Positions 40,697 through 51,362 of a stretch of 64,000 nt of DNA are shown one piece after another. The stretch covers positions 250,009 through 314,008 of the forward strand of contig JAJFVF010000019.1 of the NCBI GenBank assembly GCA_021371935.1, given 5' to 3'. The notes below the pieces were generated by a model that was given only the letters and a program-made list of their open reading frames with translations, did no database searches and was not told the DNA's origin. The number at the start of each line of letters is the position of its first letter. The stretch's first letter is position 1. The position numbers and the translations under genes are program-made. The DNA is from a bacterium (GTDB lineage Bacteria > Armatimonadota > UBA5829).

Positions 40697-43168
40697 ATGA
40701 CAACAGATGCCCAGATGAACAAAGACTCGATCGACAAACTAGAAAATACCTCTCTTGATGACGTATACAGCCAGTTGAAAACATCTTCAGATGGCATTTC
40801 GTCATCCGAAGCTCAGAGCCGAATAGGGCAATATGGATACAATGAGCTGCCCGAAAAAAAGGAAAATCCCATACTGACATTCCTCTCTTATTTCTGGGGT
40901 CCGATACCATGGATGATCGAGATCGCAGCTATTCTTTCCGCAATACTTCAGCATTGGACAGACTTCGGACTTATTTGTTTCCTGCTTGCGGCCAATGCAC
41001 TTGTGGGATTTTGGGAGGAGTTTCAAGCGGGCAATGAAGTTTCCGCGCTCAAGGCAAAATTGGCACTCAAGGCGCGAGCAAAACGGGACGGCAACTGGCA
41101 AGAGGTGGAGGCGAGAACACTCGTGCCGGGCGATATCATCCGCCTGCGCATGGGTGATATAGTCCCAGCCGATGCGAAGCTGCTCGAAGGCGACCCTATA
41201 AGTGTGGACCAATCGACACTTACCGGTGAGTCACTGCCGGTCGACAAAGCATCCGGCAAGGTGATATTCTCGGGATCGATAGTCAAAAAAGGCGAGGCAG
41301 AGGCTGTTATTACCTCCACCGGCGTCAACACATTCTTTGGAAAGACGGCGCAATTGGTCGCCGAAGCACGCACGGAAAGCCATTATCAAAAAGCCGTCAT
41401 GAAAGTCGGCGACTATCTCATCCTGATCGCAGTCGGGCTGGCAGTCGTGGTGTTCTTCGTTTCGCTCTTCCGTCACGAACCAGTGCTGGATACTCTACAA
41501 TTCCTGCTGGTTTTGATCGTGGGAGGAATTCCCGCCGCAATGCCGACAGTTTTGTCGGTGACAATGGCTATCGGAGCAAGATGCCTCGCGAAGGAGTCGG
41601 CAATCGTTACAAAGCTCTCGAGTGTTGAAGAAATGGCAGGCATCGACGTGCTGTGCTCGGACAAGACCGGCACGCTCACCATGAACCAGCTTGCACTCGG
41701 CGACATAGCGCTTATCGAGTCTGCGGACGAAGAGAGTGTAGTTCTTGCCGGAGCACTCGCCTCGCGGGAAGAGGATCAGGACGCAATAGACCTTGCCGTT
41801 ATTGCGGGGCTCAAAGATAAGGACAGCGTAAAAGGTTATCAGGTTGAGCACTGGACTCCATTCGACCCGGTGCACAAACGCACCGAAGCAGAAATCAAAG
41901 GCCCCGACGGCTCTGATTTCAAGGTCACAAAGGGAGCGGCTCAAGTGATCCTTGATCTGGTCGCCGATAAGGACAAAATAGCCGACAAAGTGCAAAACGC
42001 AGTGGACGGCTTCGCTGCGCGTGGGTTCAAGTCACTCGGAGTTGCCAGAGCAGATAACGGCGGCTGGAAGTTCCTCGGTGTGTTGTCGTTGTCAGACCCT
42101 CCGCGCCCGGACTCCAAGGACATGCTTGCGAAAGCTGCAGAGTTGGGGGTGCGCGCCAAGATGGTGACGGGTGACCAGGTCGCCATAGCAAAGGAAACAG
42201 CACACAATCTCGGACTTGGCACCAACATACTCGACGCTTCTATTCTGGATACTGAGAAAGACCAGACGAAACTTATTGCGGAGATCGAAGCTGCCGACGG
42301 ATTTGCACAGGTGTTTCCGCAGCACAAATTCACCATAGTCTCATCCTTGCAGCAGGGTGAGCATATAACAGGAATGACCGGAGACGGCGTCAATGACGCT
42401 CCGGCGCTCAAAAAAGCTGACGCTGGAATTGCAGTCAGCGGTGCGACCGATGCCGCACGTGCCGCTGCCGCATTGGTGCTTATGAAATCGGGATTATCCG
42501 TGATAGTCGATGCCATCGAAGAAAGCCGGAAGACATTCAATCGAATGAACGCATACACCATCTACCGAATCGCCGAGACGATAGGACTGCTGTTTTTCAT
42601 AACACTGTCTATATTGGTATTCAATCTCTTTCCCGTCACGACGATTCAGATCATCATTCTGACCATTCTCAACGACGGCGGCATCCTCGGGATTGCATTC
42701 GACAACACAACGCCATCGAAAAAGCCGGAACGCTGGAATATGCCGCGAGTCCTGCTGGTATCCACGATGCTCGGAATATTCCGTCTGTGCGTGTCGTTCA
42801 GTCTCTTGTGGATGGCAATAAACGTCTTCGATCTGGACGTGCGTCACCTTCAGACATTCATATATCTGAACCTCTCCATCGGCGGCCATTGGACCATATT
42901 CGCTTCGCGCACCCGTGGACCATGGTGGTCTATCGCTCCATCCGGGATATTTCTCGCCCTCGTAATGGGCACCAACGTAATTGCAACGCTGATATCGGTC
43001 TACGGAATCTTTATGCCCAACATAAACTGGGCACTCGCCGGTTTCATATGGGGATTCACATTCGGCTCATTCCTTATTCAGGACATGATCAAGCTAAAGG
43101 TATACAAATATCTGGTTCCTGAAATATCCATACTTGCTTCGGGCAGACGAGCCCCAAAAGCAGCTTGA
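40697..43168 (+). CDS. Plasma-membrane-type H+-translocating P-type ATPase (P3A-like)
   Basis: This 823-residue proton pump is of the fungal/plant PMA group, also found in archaea and anaerobic bacteria. The phosphorylation site is VLCSDKTGTLTMNQL. The actuator loop shows LTGESLPVDKASG, the hinge GMTGDGVNDAPALKKADAGIAV, and the first transmembrane pair begins FWGPIPWMIEIAAILSAIL. The C-terminus has the usual six membrane segments and ends at SGRRAPKAA, with no long autoinhibitory tail. ATG 40697 has AGGAG 10 nt upstream. It stands first in the carbon-metabolism island, 21 nt before tkt, so it may be co-expressed. It would export protons made with acetate production, which is inference. Confidence 0.93.
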   Translation: MTTDAQMNKDSIDKLENTSLDDVYSQLKTSSDGISSSEAQSRIGQYGYNELPEKKENPILTFLSYFWGPIPWMIEIAAILSAILQHWTDFGLICFLLAANALVGFWEEFQAGNEVSALKAKLALKARAKRDGNWQEVEARTLVPGDIIRLRMGDIVPADAKLLEGDPISVDQSTLTGESLPVDKASGKVIFSGSIVKKGEAEAVITSTGVNTFFGKTAQLVAEARTESHYQKAVMKVGDYLILIAVGLAVVVFFVSLFRHEPVLDTLQFLLVLIVGGIPAAMPTVLSVTMAIGARCLAKESAIVTKLSSVEEMAGIDVLCSDKTGTLTMNQLALGDIALIESADEESVVLAGALASREEDQDAIDLAVIAGLKDKDSVKGYQVEHWTPFDPVHKRTEAEIKGPDGSDFKVTKGAAQVILDLVADKDKIADKVQNAVDGFAARGFKSLGVARADNGGWKFLGVLSLSDPPRPDSKDMLAKAAELGVRAKMVTGDQVAIAKETAHNLGLGTNILDASILDTEKDQTKLIAEIEAADGFAQVFPQHKFTIVSSLQQGEHITGMTGDGVNDAPALKKADAGIAVSGATDAARAAAALVLMKSGLSVIVDAIEESRKTFNRMNAYTIYRIAETIGLLFFITLSILVFNLFPVTTIQIIILTILNDGGILGIAFDNTTPSKKPERWNMPRVLLVSTMLGIFRLCVSFSLLWMAINVFDLDVRHLQTFIYLNLSIGGHWTIFASRTRGPWWSIAPSGIFLALVMGTNVIATLISVYGIFMPNINWALAGFIWGFTFGSFLIQDMIKLKVYKYLVPEISILASGRRAPKAA

Positions 43169-43189
43169 TTGTAGAAAGGACAGCAAAAC

Positions 43190-45271
43190 ATGCAAAAAGA
43201 TATCGACCAGTTGTGCATCAACACGATCAGGTTTCTCTCCGTCGATGCCGTCGAGCGTGCCAACAGCGGACATCCGGGCATGCCTATGGGCGCGGCGGCA
43301 ATGGCATATGTTTTGTGGACGAAGTTTCTCAAGCACAATCCCAAAGATCCTATGTGGATAGACCGTGACAGGTTCGTGCTGTCCGCCGGACACGGCTCGA
43401 TGCTGCTCTATAGCCTGCTCTATCTGACCGGTTATGACCTGCCGCTCGAAGAGCTGGAGCACTTCAGGCAATGGGGCAGCAAAACCGCCGGACACCCTGA
43501 GCACCAGTTGATCCCCGGCATATCCATCACCACCGGGCCGCTGGGCCAGGGGTTTGCAAGCGGTGTTGGCTTGGCAATAGCAGAGGCCAACCTTGCGGCA
43601 ACCTATAACAAGCCTGATTATAAGCTGATTGACCACTACACATACGCGATTGTGGGCGATGGAGACCTCATGGAGGGCATATCCTCAGAAGCTGCCTCTA
43701 TTGCAGGTCATCTTAACCTGGGCAAATTGATATATTTGTACGACAACAACCATATCACGCTGTCGGCTGCAACGGATATGACATTCACCGAAGATGTGGC
43801 AAAACGCTTCGAGTCATACGGATGGCACGTTCAGAACATCGACGACGGCAACGATCTGGATGAAGTCGATTCTGCTCTGCGCGCAGCTCAAGCAGAGACT
43901 CAGCGGCCTTCACTTATCATTGCAAGAACGCATATAGGTTATGGATCGCCGCACAAGCAGGACACATGGCATGCGCATGGTTCGCCTCTGGGACAGGAAG
44001 AGGTGAAACTGACCAAGGAAAATCTCGGATGGCCGATAGATCCGCCATTCATAGTTCCCGCCGAGGCAGTTATGCATTTCAGGGAAGCCGTGGACACGGG
44101 TAGAGAAGCGGAGACAGAATGGAAAAAACGCTTTGCTGATTATGCGAAGGCATTTCCTGATTTTGCGAAAGAGTTCGAGCAGAGAGTACAGGAGATTCTT
44201 CCCGACGGCTGGGACAAAGCCATCCCTGACTTTCCTGCAGACCCGGAGGGTATGGCCACACGGGTCGCTTCCGGCAAGACGCTGGATGCGCTGGCAGCAA
44301 AGATACCGGCCATAATCGGGGGCTCGGCAGACCTCAACCCATCCACTCATACGGCACTGCCTGAGCTTGGGGATTTTGAAAGTCCAACTGACGTTCCAGC
44401 AGATAAGCAGGGTTCCGTGGGTCCGGGATGGGATTATGCTTCCCGAAACCTCTGGTTCGGCATACGGGAACACGCCATGGCGGCCATTTTGAACGGGCTG
44501 TCCGAACATGGAGGTTTCATACCCTACGGCGCCACTTTCCTGGTGTTCTCAGACTATATGAAGCCCGCAATCAGACTGGCCGCGCTGATGAAGGCCGAAG
44601 TGATATATGTGTTCACGCACGACAGCATCGCACTCGGTGAAGACGGACCTACTCATGAGCCGGTTGAACACATACTCGCTCTGCGCGCAATTCCCAACAT
44701 GATAGTTATCCGCCCTGCCGACGCCAATGAGACCGCCCAGGCATGGAAAGTCGCGGTCGAGCATAAGGACGGTCCGGTCGCACTGATCCTGACCCGGCAG
44801 GAAGTGCCTACTATCGACAGGAGTCAATACGCTTCGGCAGACCAGCTTACCAAAGGGGCATATATACTCTCTGATGCGCCGGATGGCAAACCCGATATCA
44901 TACTGATTGCCTCCGGGTCGGAAGTGAGCCTGGTGTTGGAAGTGCAAAAGAAACTCGCAAGCCAGGAAATTCAGGCCAGAGTGGTATCCATGCCGAGTTG
45001 GGAACTCTTCGACCAGCAGCCCGAGGAATATCGCCAGGCAGTGCTGCCGCCGTATATCAAAGCCCGGCTTGCCGTGGAAGCCGGCAGCCCGATAGGCTGG
45101 AACAAGTATGTCGGAGACGGCGGAGCCGTATTTGGAGTCGACCGCTTCGGGGCATCTGCTCCCGGCGAGGTCATTATGCGCGAATACGGCTTTACCGTCG
45201 ATAACATCTGGAACATCGCCCTGGAAGTGCTCGGCCAGGAGAAGGGAGAAGAGATATGCGCATCGGTGTAG
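43190..45271 (+). CDS. tkt: Transketolase
   Basis: This 693-residue thiamin-diphosphate enzyme transfers two-carbon ketol units between sugar phosphates. Visible signatures are [20 protein letters not shown], then [17 protein letters not shown], the TPP motif [21 protein letters not shown]...YDNN, and the pyrimidine-domain [35 protein letters not shown] is the classical transketolase motif. AAAGGA precedes ATG 43190. The end overlaps rpiB by 16 nt, an indication of coupled translation. Confidence 0.97.
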   Translation: MQKDIDQLCINTIRFLSVDAVERANSGHPGMPMGAAAMAYVLWTKFLKHNPKDPMWIDRDRFVLSAGHGSMLLYSLLYLTGYDLPLEELEHFRQWGSKTAGHPEHQLIPGISITTGPLGQGFASGVGLAIAEANLAATYNKPDYKLIDHYTYAIVGDGDLMEGISSEAASIAGHLNLGKLIYLYDNNHITLSAATDMTFTEDVAKRFESYGWHVQNIDDGNDLDEVDSALRAAQAETQRPSLIIARTHIGYGSPHKQDTWHAHGSPLGQEEVKLTKENLGWPIDPPFIVPAEAVMHFREAVDTGREAETEWKKRFADYAKAFPDFAKEFEQRVQEILPDGWDKAIPDFPADPEGMATRVASGKTLDALAAKIPAIIGGSADLNPSTHTALPELGDFESPTDVPADKQGSVGPGWDYASRNLWFGIREHAMAAILNGLSEHGGFIPYGATFLVFSDYMKPAIRLAALMKAEVIYVFTHDSIALGEDGPTHEPVEHILALRAIPNMIVIRPADANETAQAWKVAVEHKDGPVALILTRQEVPTIDRSQYASADQLTKGAYILSDAPDGKPDIILIASGSEVSLVLEVQKKLASQEIQARVVSMPSWELFDQQPEEYRQAVLPPYIKARLAVEAGSPIGWNKYVGDGGAVFGVDRFGASAPGEVIMREYGFTVDNIWNIALEVLGQEKGEEICASV

Positions 45272-45729
45272 CTGCCGACCATGGCGGATTCGATCTGAAA
45301 GAGCAGATCATCAAGGATTTGCGCGACGCAGGTTATGATGTTCGCGACTACGGAAATACTATCCTTTCTCCGGGAGACGATTACCCGGACTATATAGTCC
45401 CCATGGCAAACGCCGTAGCCTCAGGAGAAGTCGAGCGCGGCATAGCCATCTGCGGAAGCGGAGTTGGGGCATCTGTTGCGGCCAGCAAGATACATGGAGT
45501 GCGCGCGGCGCTGATTACGGACGCATTCTCCGCCCACCAGGGCGTCGAGGATGATGATATGAACGTTATTTGCCTTGGCGGAAGGGTAATGGGCTACTCG
45601 CTGGCATGGGATTTGGTTCAGGAGTTTCTGAATGCGCATTTCAAGGGTGAAGAACGTTTCAAGCGCAGATTGGCTAAGGTCGCCGCGATAGAGACCTGCC
45701 GGCATGAAGAGCACAGAGAGGTGGCGTAA
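45256..45729 (+). CDS. rpiB: Ribose-5-phosphate isomerase B
   Basis: This 157-residue RpiB/LacAB-family isomerase interconverts ribose 5-phosphate and ribulose 5-phosphate. Markers are [13 protein letters not shown] at the N-terminus, [24 protein letters not shown] with the catalytic Cys, and [29 protein letters not shown] lies before ATG 45256, inside tkt. It overlaps the next gene by one base. Confidence 0.95.
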   Translation: MRIGVAADHGGFDLKEQIIKDLRDAGYDVRDYGNTILSPGDDYPDYIVPMANAVASGEVERGIAICGSGVGASVAASKIHGVRAALITDAFSAHQGVEDDDMNVICLGGRVMGYSLAWDLVQEFLNAHFKGEERFKRRLAKVAAIETCRHEEHREVA

Positions 45730-46346
45730 TGGCGTCGGCAGTGAGGGCACTTCTTCTGGATTTGGGCGGGGTCATACTCACAAAGGGGTGGGGACACATA
45801 TCCCGCCAGAAAGCCGCCAAAAAGTTTGGCTACGATTATGAAGAATCAAATGAGCGGCACGAGTTCGCACTGCCAATATACGAGGTCGGCGACCTGACAC
45901 TCGACGAGTACCTCGACATGACCGTCTTCTATTGCAAACGGGATTTCACGCGTGATGAATATAAAGATTTCATGTTCGCCGAGTCCGAACCGATGCCCGA
46001 TATGATGCACTTGTTTTCCTGCCTCAAGACCAAATACGGCCTAAAGGCAGTCATGGTCAGCAATGAAGGGCGGGAACTTCAAGTGCACCGAATTCACAAA
46101 TTCGATCTGGAGTCGCTTTTCGATATGTTCGTTGTATCGAGCTTCGTAGGTCTGAGAAAACCCGACCCTGCAATATACCGCATTGCGCTGGACCAGATGC
46201 TTGTGCCCAAAGAAGAAGTGGTCTATATCGATGACACTCCGGTGCTGGCGGAAGTCGGCAGGAAGCTGGGAATACCGACAATACTCCACACCGACTACGA
46301 GTCCACAGTGAATGCACTGGCAGATATGGGACTGTCATTACAATAA
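45729..46346 (+). CDS. HAD-superfamily hydrolase (IA-type)
   Basis: This 205-residue phosphatase-like protein has motif I ALLLDLGGVILT (the second Asp is replaced by Gly, as in several HAD-IA proteins), motif II MVSNEG, motif III KPDPAIY and motif IV VYIDDTPVLA. The cap domain is helical. The substrate is unknown. In this operon a sugar phosphate is likely. A fructose-1,6-bisphosphatase function would fill a gap in the pathway, but the sequence does not show that. Confidence 0.85.
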   Translation: MASAVRALLLDLGGVILTKGWGHISRQKAAKKFGYDYEESNERHEFALPIYEVGDLTLDEYLDMTVFYCKRDFTRDEYKDFMFAESEPMPDMMHLFSCLKTKYGLKAVMVSNEGRELQVHRIHKFDLESLFDMFVVSSFVGLRKPDPAIYRIALDQMLVPKEEVVYIDDTPVLAEVGRKLGIPTILHTDYESTVNALADMGLSLQ

Positions 46347-46376
46347 ACGAAACGCTGGAAAGGACTATATCAGGGC

Positions 46377-47570
46377 GTGAACAGCAATAAAAAGTTATCG
46401 ATATTGACACTTAACGCAGGCTCATCGAGCCTCAAGATAGCATTGTTTGAAATGGATGAGCCCGAGTTCTGTATGCTCACGTCTGAGATCGACCGGATCG
46501 GGCTGAAAGCAAGCAGGTTCAAGGTTAAAGGCGGCGATGGGGCAACAATTGTCGACCAGCATATGGATATAGCCGACCATGAAGCTGCGCTGCAGACGTT
46601 CTTCCACTGGTTCGACTCGCATCCCTCAAGCAGACCACTCGACGCAATCGGCCATAGAGTCGTCTTCGGAGGAACAAAACATAGCCAGCCGACTGCGGTA
46701 GATGCAAAACTGATTGCGGCGCTCAAAGAACTGGTCCCACTTGACCCCGAACATCTTCCGGCAGCTATTCGGACGATGGATACGGTGAGTCGTTTGTATC
46801 CCGATGCCGCGCAGGTTGCCTGCTTCGACACTGCGTTTCACAGGACGATGCCGCCGGCAGCCCAGACATACGCAATACCTGCATCTTATACTCAAGAAGG
46901 GGTCATCAGATACGGTTTCCATGGCCTGTCATATGAATATATAGTCTATGAGCTTGCAAAGCTGGGTGAGCCGGACGGCAGGGTCATAGCCGCCCACCTT
47001 GGCAGTGGAGCCAGCATGGCGGCCATACGCGACGGCAAAAGCATCGATACGACCATGGGCTTCACGCCGACTGCGGGGCTTGTTATGAGCACTCGATCCG
47101 GTGATATGGACCCGGGCATCATTACATACATGACCCAGGAAAAGAAACTGTCGTCTAAGGTAGTCAGCCATATACTCAACGAGCAGTCCGGCCTGCTTGG
47201 AGTGTCCGGCTCGACGTCGGACATGAAAGAATTATTGGATCGGGAGAAGACCGACCCGGACAGCGCATTGGCAGTCGAGATGTTCTGTTATGTCGCAAGC
47301 AAATTCATTGGGGCATTCGCCGCTGCGCTCGGGGGACTTGACCGTCTGATATTCGCCGGAGGGATCGGAGAAAACGCCCCTGGGATCAGAAAACGCATCT
47401 GCGCCGGATTGGGATTTCTGGGAATAGAGCTCGATGCGGACGCGAACAAAGCTAATGCGCCTGTTATATCGCCGGATAATGGGCAGGTGAAAGTGAGAGT
47501 CATAAAGACGGACGAAGAACTTATGATTGCAAGACACACCAAGAATATCGTTGAGGGAGGAACCAAATGA
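46377..47570 (+). CDS. ackA: Acetate kinase
   Basis: This 397-residue enzyme makes ATP and acetate from acetyl phosphate and ADP. Signatures are ILTLNAGSSSLKIALF at the N-terminus (acetate and sugar kinase family), CFDTAFHRTMPPAAQTYAIP, YGFHGLSYEYIVYELAK, VIAAHLGSGASMAAIRDGKSIDTTMG, and FAGGIGENAPGIR. The start is GTG 46377. It overlaps the phosphoketolase gene by 4 nt, so substrate-producing and ATP-producing steps are directly coupled. Confidence 0.96.
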   Translation: MNSNKKLSILTLNAGSSSLKIALFEMDEPEFCMLTSEIDRIGLKASRFKVKGGDGATIVDQHMDIADHEAALQTFFHWFDSHPSSRPLDAIGHRVVFGGTKHSQPTAVDAKLIAALKELVPLDPEHLPAAIRTMDTVSRLYPDAAQVACFDTAFHRTMPPAAQTYAIPASYTQEGVIRYGFHGLSYEYIVYELAKLGEPDGRVIAAHLGSGASMAAIRDGKSIDTTMGFTPTAGLVMSTRSGDMDPGIITYMTQEKKLSSKVVSHILNEQSGLLGVSGSTSDMKELLDREKTDPDSALAVEMFCYVASKFIGAFAAALGGLDRLIFAGGIGENAPGIRKRICAGLGFLGIELDADANKANAPVISPDNGQVKVRVIKTDEELMIARHTKNIVEGGTK

Positions 47571-50011
47571 GTAAGATCAGCGAAGACCGAATACAGCAGC
47601 TCAACACCTACTGGCGCGCCGCGAACTATCTCGGGGCGGCGCAAATTTACCTGCGCAAGAATACCTTGCTCAAGGAACCGTTGAAACCTGAACATATCAA
47701 GCCGCGCTTACTGGGTCACTGGGGCACACAGCCCGGCCTCAATATCGTCTATGCACATCTGGACCGCCTGATACAGGACACAGACGCAAACATATTGCTC
47801 GTCGTGGGACCAGGTCATGGCGGACCAGGAATTCTGGCCAGTCTGTTCCTCGAACACACAATGACCGACTACTATCCCGAGATAAGTTATAATGCCGCAG
47901 GAATAGACCAGTTGATCCGGCGCTTTTCGTGGCCATACGGCGCTCCGAGCCATCTGGTTCCACAGACACCTGGGGTCATAAACATCGGCGGCGAGTTGGG
48001 GTATTCGCTGCTGCACGCATACGGCGCGGCGATGGACAACCCTGATCTCATTGTGGCGTGCGTTGTCGGCGACGGAGAAGCTGAAACAGGACCGGCTGCG
48101 GCCTCATGGATGTCTAATAAGTTCTTGAACCCGGTCACATCGGGAGCCGTCCTGCCGATATTGGACCTGAACGGCTACAAACTCTCCGCGCCCACCATAT
48201 ATGCCAGAACGAGCAATGAGGATTTGGAGAAATTGTTCTCAGGGTTGGGCTACCAGGTGCGAGTTGTCGAAGGCGACGACCCGTTTGCCGTTCACACGTC
48301 GCTGTGGGAAACGTTGGATTGGGCATATGACCAGATCAAAAATATTCAGCAAGAAGCGCGCAGCGGCAAGGACGTAGGTGTTCCTCGCTGGCCGATGATC
48401 GCACTTCGCACACCCAAGGGCTGGGGATGTCCGAAGACGTTGGACGGCAAGCCTCTCGAAAACACTTTCCATGCTCACCAGGTCCCTATCACCGATCCGG
48501 CAACCAACCCTGACCATCTGGACCTTCTGGAAAACTGGCTGCGCAATTACAGGCCGGAAGACCTTTTCGACAAGGATGGTGTTCCGATCCCCGAGGCGAC
48601 CAAAATCTGCCCCAAAGGCGACAAACGTATGGGAGCCAACCCGCATGCCAACGGCGGCAAGCTGAGGGTTCCCTTGAAGCTGCCGGAGTTTTCAAACTAC
48701 GCCGTGGATGTGTCTGCTCCAGGCCAGGTCAAAGCGGAAGCTACCAGGACGCTCGGAAAATACGTGCGCGATATCTTTAAGGCAAATGCCGGTGCAAACA
48801 ACTTCAGAATGTTCTCGCCGGATGAGAGCACATCCAACAGGATGGCGAGTGTGTTCGATGTGACCGAGCGCGCCTGGATGCAGCCAATAATCGAGAGCGA
48901 TGAGTATCTTGCGCGAGATGGCCGCGTGATCGAAATACTCAGCGAACACTGCTGCCAGGGATGGCTGGAGTCATATCTGAAGACAGGCCGCTACGGCATA
49001 TTCAACTGCTATGAAGCGTTCATCCCGATTGTGGAATCAATGATGAACCAGCATGCGAAATGGCTCAAAGATGCAAGCGAGACTCCATGGCGGGCGCCTA
49101 TTGCATCTTTGAACTATCTGCTCACATCGCATGTCTGGCGGCAGGACCACAACGGTTACAGCCACCAGGTCCCCAGCTTTATCAGCAACGTGGCCACAAA
49201 GAGAGGCTCCATGGCGCGCATATATCTGCCGCCGGACGCCAACTCGCTGCTGGCTGTGATGGACAACTGCTTCAACTCGCTTGGCATGATCAACCTGGTA
49301 GTCTCCTGCAAGCAGCCGGAGCTTCAATGGCTGGATATCGACGAAGCGAAAGATCACTGTGAAAAAGGTATCGGTATTTGGGACTGGGCAAGCAATGACC
49401 AGGGAGAGCCGGATATCGTGCTGGCAGCCGCCGGTGATATACCCACCACTGAGATATTGGCTGCAGCCTGGCTGCTCGGACAGGAAGTGCCCGATATGAA
49501 GGTAAGGGTGGTCAACGTCGTCGATCTGTTCACCCTGATGACCCACAATGAGCACCCGCATGGGTTGGACGATCATGAGTTCAATCGCATCTTCACTTCG
49601 GACAAGCCGGTCATATTCTCGTTCCATGGTTATCCCAGCCTTGTTCACGAGCTGATACACCGTCATGCCAACCCGCATAGGTTCCATGTGCATGGATATA
49701 TCGAGGAAGGCCGCACGACAACGCCTTTCGACATGCTTGTGCTGAACGAAAATGACCGATATCACTTGGCAATCGATGCGATCCAGCGCGTGCCCAGGTT
49801 CCGTCACAAAGCGGGCACTGCCGTCAGCCGGTTCAATAGTGAACTCAACAAGCACAAGTCCTACATTTATGAGAACGATGAGGATATGCCCGAGATTACC
49901 GATTGGAAGTGGAGTGACGAGCGCCCAAAACCGGTTGCGGCGGCGGTGAAACATACTGCAGGAGGCGAGTCGGATGAAAACACTGGATCCGAGCATGTTC
50001 AAAGCATATGA
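47567..50011 (+). CDS. xfp: Xylulose-5-phosphate/fructose-6-phosphate phosphoketolase
   Basis: This 814-residue thiamin-diphosphate enzyme splits xylulose 5-P or fructose 6-P with phosphate to acetyl phosphate plus an aldose phosphate. Typical stretches are YWRAANYLGAAQIYL, RLLGHWGTQPGLNIVYAHL, GPGHGGPGILASLFLEHTM, VGDGEAETGPAAASWMSNKF (TPP site) and FRMFSPDESTSNRM. The C-terminus shows NVVDLFTLM and GYIEEGRTTTPFDMLVLN. Length matches the family. The last 38 nt overlap the phosphomannomutase gene, an unusually long overlap. Confidence 0.97.
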   Translation: MSKISEDRIQQLNTYWRAANYLGAAQIYLRKNTLLKEPLKPEHIKPRLLGHWGTQPGLNIVYAHLDRLIQDTDANILLVVGPGHGGPGILASLFLEHTMTDYYPEISYNAAGIDQLIRRFSWPYGAPSHLVPQTPGVINIGGELGYSLLHAYGAAMDNPDLIVACVVGDGEAETGPAAASWMSNKFLNPVTSGAVLPILDLNGYKLSAPTIYARTSNEDLEKLFSGLGYQVRVVEGDDPFAVHTSLWETLDWAYDQIKNIQQEARSGKDVGVPRWPMIALRTPKGWGCPKTLDGKPLENTFHAHQVPITDPATNPDHLDLLENWLRNYRPEDLFDKDGVPIPEATKICPKGDKRMGANPHANGGKLRVPLKLPEFSNYAVDVSAPGQVKAEATRTLGKYVRDIFKANAGANNFRMFSPDESTSNRMASVFDVTERAWMQPIIESDEYLARDGRVIEILSEHCCQGWLESYLKTGRYGIFNCYEAFIPIVESMMNQHAKWLKDASETPWRAPIASLNYLLTSHVWRQDHNGYSHQVPSFISNVATKRGSMARIYLPPDANSLLAVMDNCFNSLGMINLVVSCKQPELQWLDIDEAKDHCEKGIGIWDWASNDQGEPDIVLAAAGDIPTTEILAAAWLLGQEVPDMKVRVVNVVDLFTLMTHNEHPHGLDDHEFNRIFTSDKPVIFSFHGYPSLVHELIHRHANPHRFHVHGYIEEGRTTTPFDMLVLNENDRYHLAIDAIQRVPRFRHKAGTAVSRFNSELNKHKSYIYENDEDMPEITDWKWSDERPKPVAAAVKHTAGGESDENTGSEHVQSI

Positions 50012-51332
50012 CATAAGGGGCATATATCCAGACCAGTTCGATGAAGATGCCGCCTATCGTGTGGCACGCGCATATGCGCAGAAAATGAAGCCTAAACTCA
50101 CAGTCGTGGGCCACGACATGCGCACCAGCGGCCCTGCATTGCTGGGACCCGTAATGCAGGGCATTATGGACGAAGGTGGCGACGTGATAAACATCGGACT
50201 CACGACTACGCCGATGTACTACTATTCAGTCTGCGTGCTCGATGCCGACGCGGGTATTCAAATTACGGCCTCGCATAACCCCGAGCAGTATAACGGCGTG
50301 AAACTGGTCGGACCGAAGGCAATACCGGCAATAGATTATGTGAGCAACTCGGAACTCTACGATATCGCAAACTCCGGGGACTTTCCAAAACCGTCTCAGA
50401 CCGGCAAAGTTCGAGAAACATTATATATGGTGGACAGATACGTTAGCGACGTACTCGCTGCCGGTGGGCTCAAGGACTTCGGGGCGATGAAGCTGGCAGT
50501 CGATGACGGTAACGGCATGGACGGAATCGTGCTGCCGAGGCTGTTTATGAACACCAACTGCGAGGTCTATCCGCTCTTCTGGAACCTGGACGGTCGGTTC
50601 CCCAACCATGAGGCAAACCCGCTCAAAGAAGAGACTCTCGACAGCTTAAAAGAGACTGTAAAGAACTTCAGACTTCAATTGGGCGTTGCATATGACGGTG
50701 ACGGAGACCGTGCGGGTTTTGTCGATGAAAATGGGCAGCGCATATCCGGTGATATAGTGACGGCTATTCTCGCCAAGGAGATGCTTAAGGAAAGACCCGG
50801 CGCGACAATCATATATGACGTTCGCAGTAGCCGTGCAGTCCCGGAAGAAATAGAAAAAGCCGGAGGCAAACCGCTTATGTGGAAGGTGGGTCATGCGTTC
50901 ATCAAGGCGAAAATGCGCGAGACTGGCGCATATTTCGGAGGGGAACTGTCGTGTCACTACTACTACGACAAGTTCCATATCACCGACAACGGCGACCTGA
51001 CAATGCTTACAATGATACGCACGCTGCTTGGCGAAGGCAAGACCCTATCTGAGCTTGCCAAGCCAATCATGCGTTATTCCCACAGCCCTGAGATCAACTT
51101 CCAGGTAACCGACATCCCCGGCATTCTCGCTAAGGTGAAATCTCACTATCAGGACGGGAAAGTGACCGAACTCGATGGGCTGAGGGTCGATTATCCCGAC
51201 TGGTGGTTCAACCTGCGACCCAGCCAGACGGAGCCACTGTTGAGGCTCAACGTCGAGGCGGACACACAGGACAATATGCGCCAAAAAATAGAGGATATCG
51301 AAGGGCTGATCGGCGCAAAGGGCACATCCTGA
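49974..51332 (+). CDS. Phosphomannomutase/phosphoglucomutase
   Basis: This 452-residue alpha-D-phosphohexomutase interconverts 6- and 1-phosphates of mannose or glucose. The four conserved loops are visible: TASHNPEQYNGVKL with the catalytic Ser, GDGDRAGFVDE for Mg, GGELSCHYYYDKFH for sugar binding, and RPSQTEPLLRLNVEA for phosphate binding. AGGAGG precedes ATG 49974, which lies within xfp. The N-terminus MKTLDPSMFKAYDIRG is what homologues have, so the 38-nt overlap appears real. It links the pathway to mannose metabolism together with ManA on the opposite strand. Confidence 0.93.
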   Translation: MKTLDPSMFKAYDIRGIYPDQFDEDAAYRVARAYAQKMKPKLTVVGHDMRTSGPALLGPVMQGIMDEGGDVINIGLTTTPMYYYSVCVLDADAGIQITASHNPEQYNGVKLVGPKAIPAIDYVSNSELYDIANSGDFPKPSQTGKVRETLYMVDRYVSDVLAAGGLKDFGAMKLAVDDGNGMDGIVLPRLFMNTNCEVYPLFWNLDGRFPNHEANPLKEETLDSLKETVKNFRLQLGVAYDGDGDRAGFVDENGQRISGDIVTAILAKEMLKERPGATIIYDVRSSRAVPEEIEKAGGKPLMWKVGHAFIKAKMRETGAYFGGELSCHYYYDKFHITDNGDLTMLTMIRTLLGEGKTLSELAKPIMRYSHSPEINFQVTDIPGILAKVKSHYQDGKVTELDGLRVDYPDWWFNLRPSQTEPLLRLNVEADTQDNMRQKIEDIEGLIGAKGTS

Positions 51333-51362
51333 TGTGGATTGTTTTGTGAAAGGAGTCTGCGA

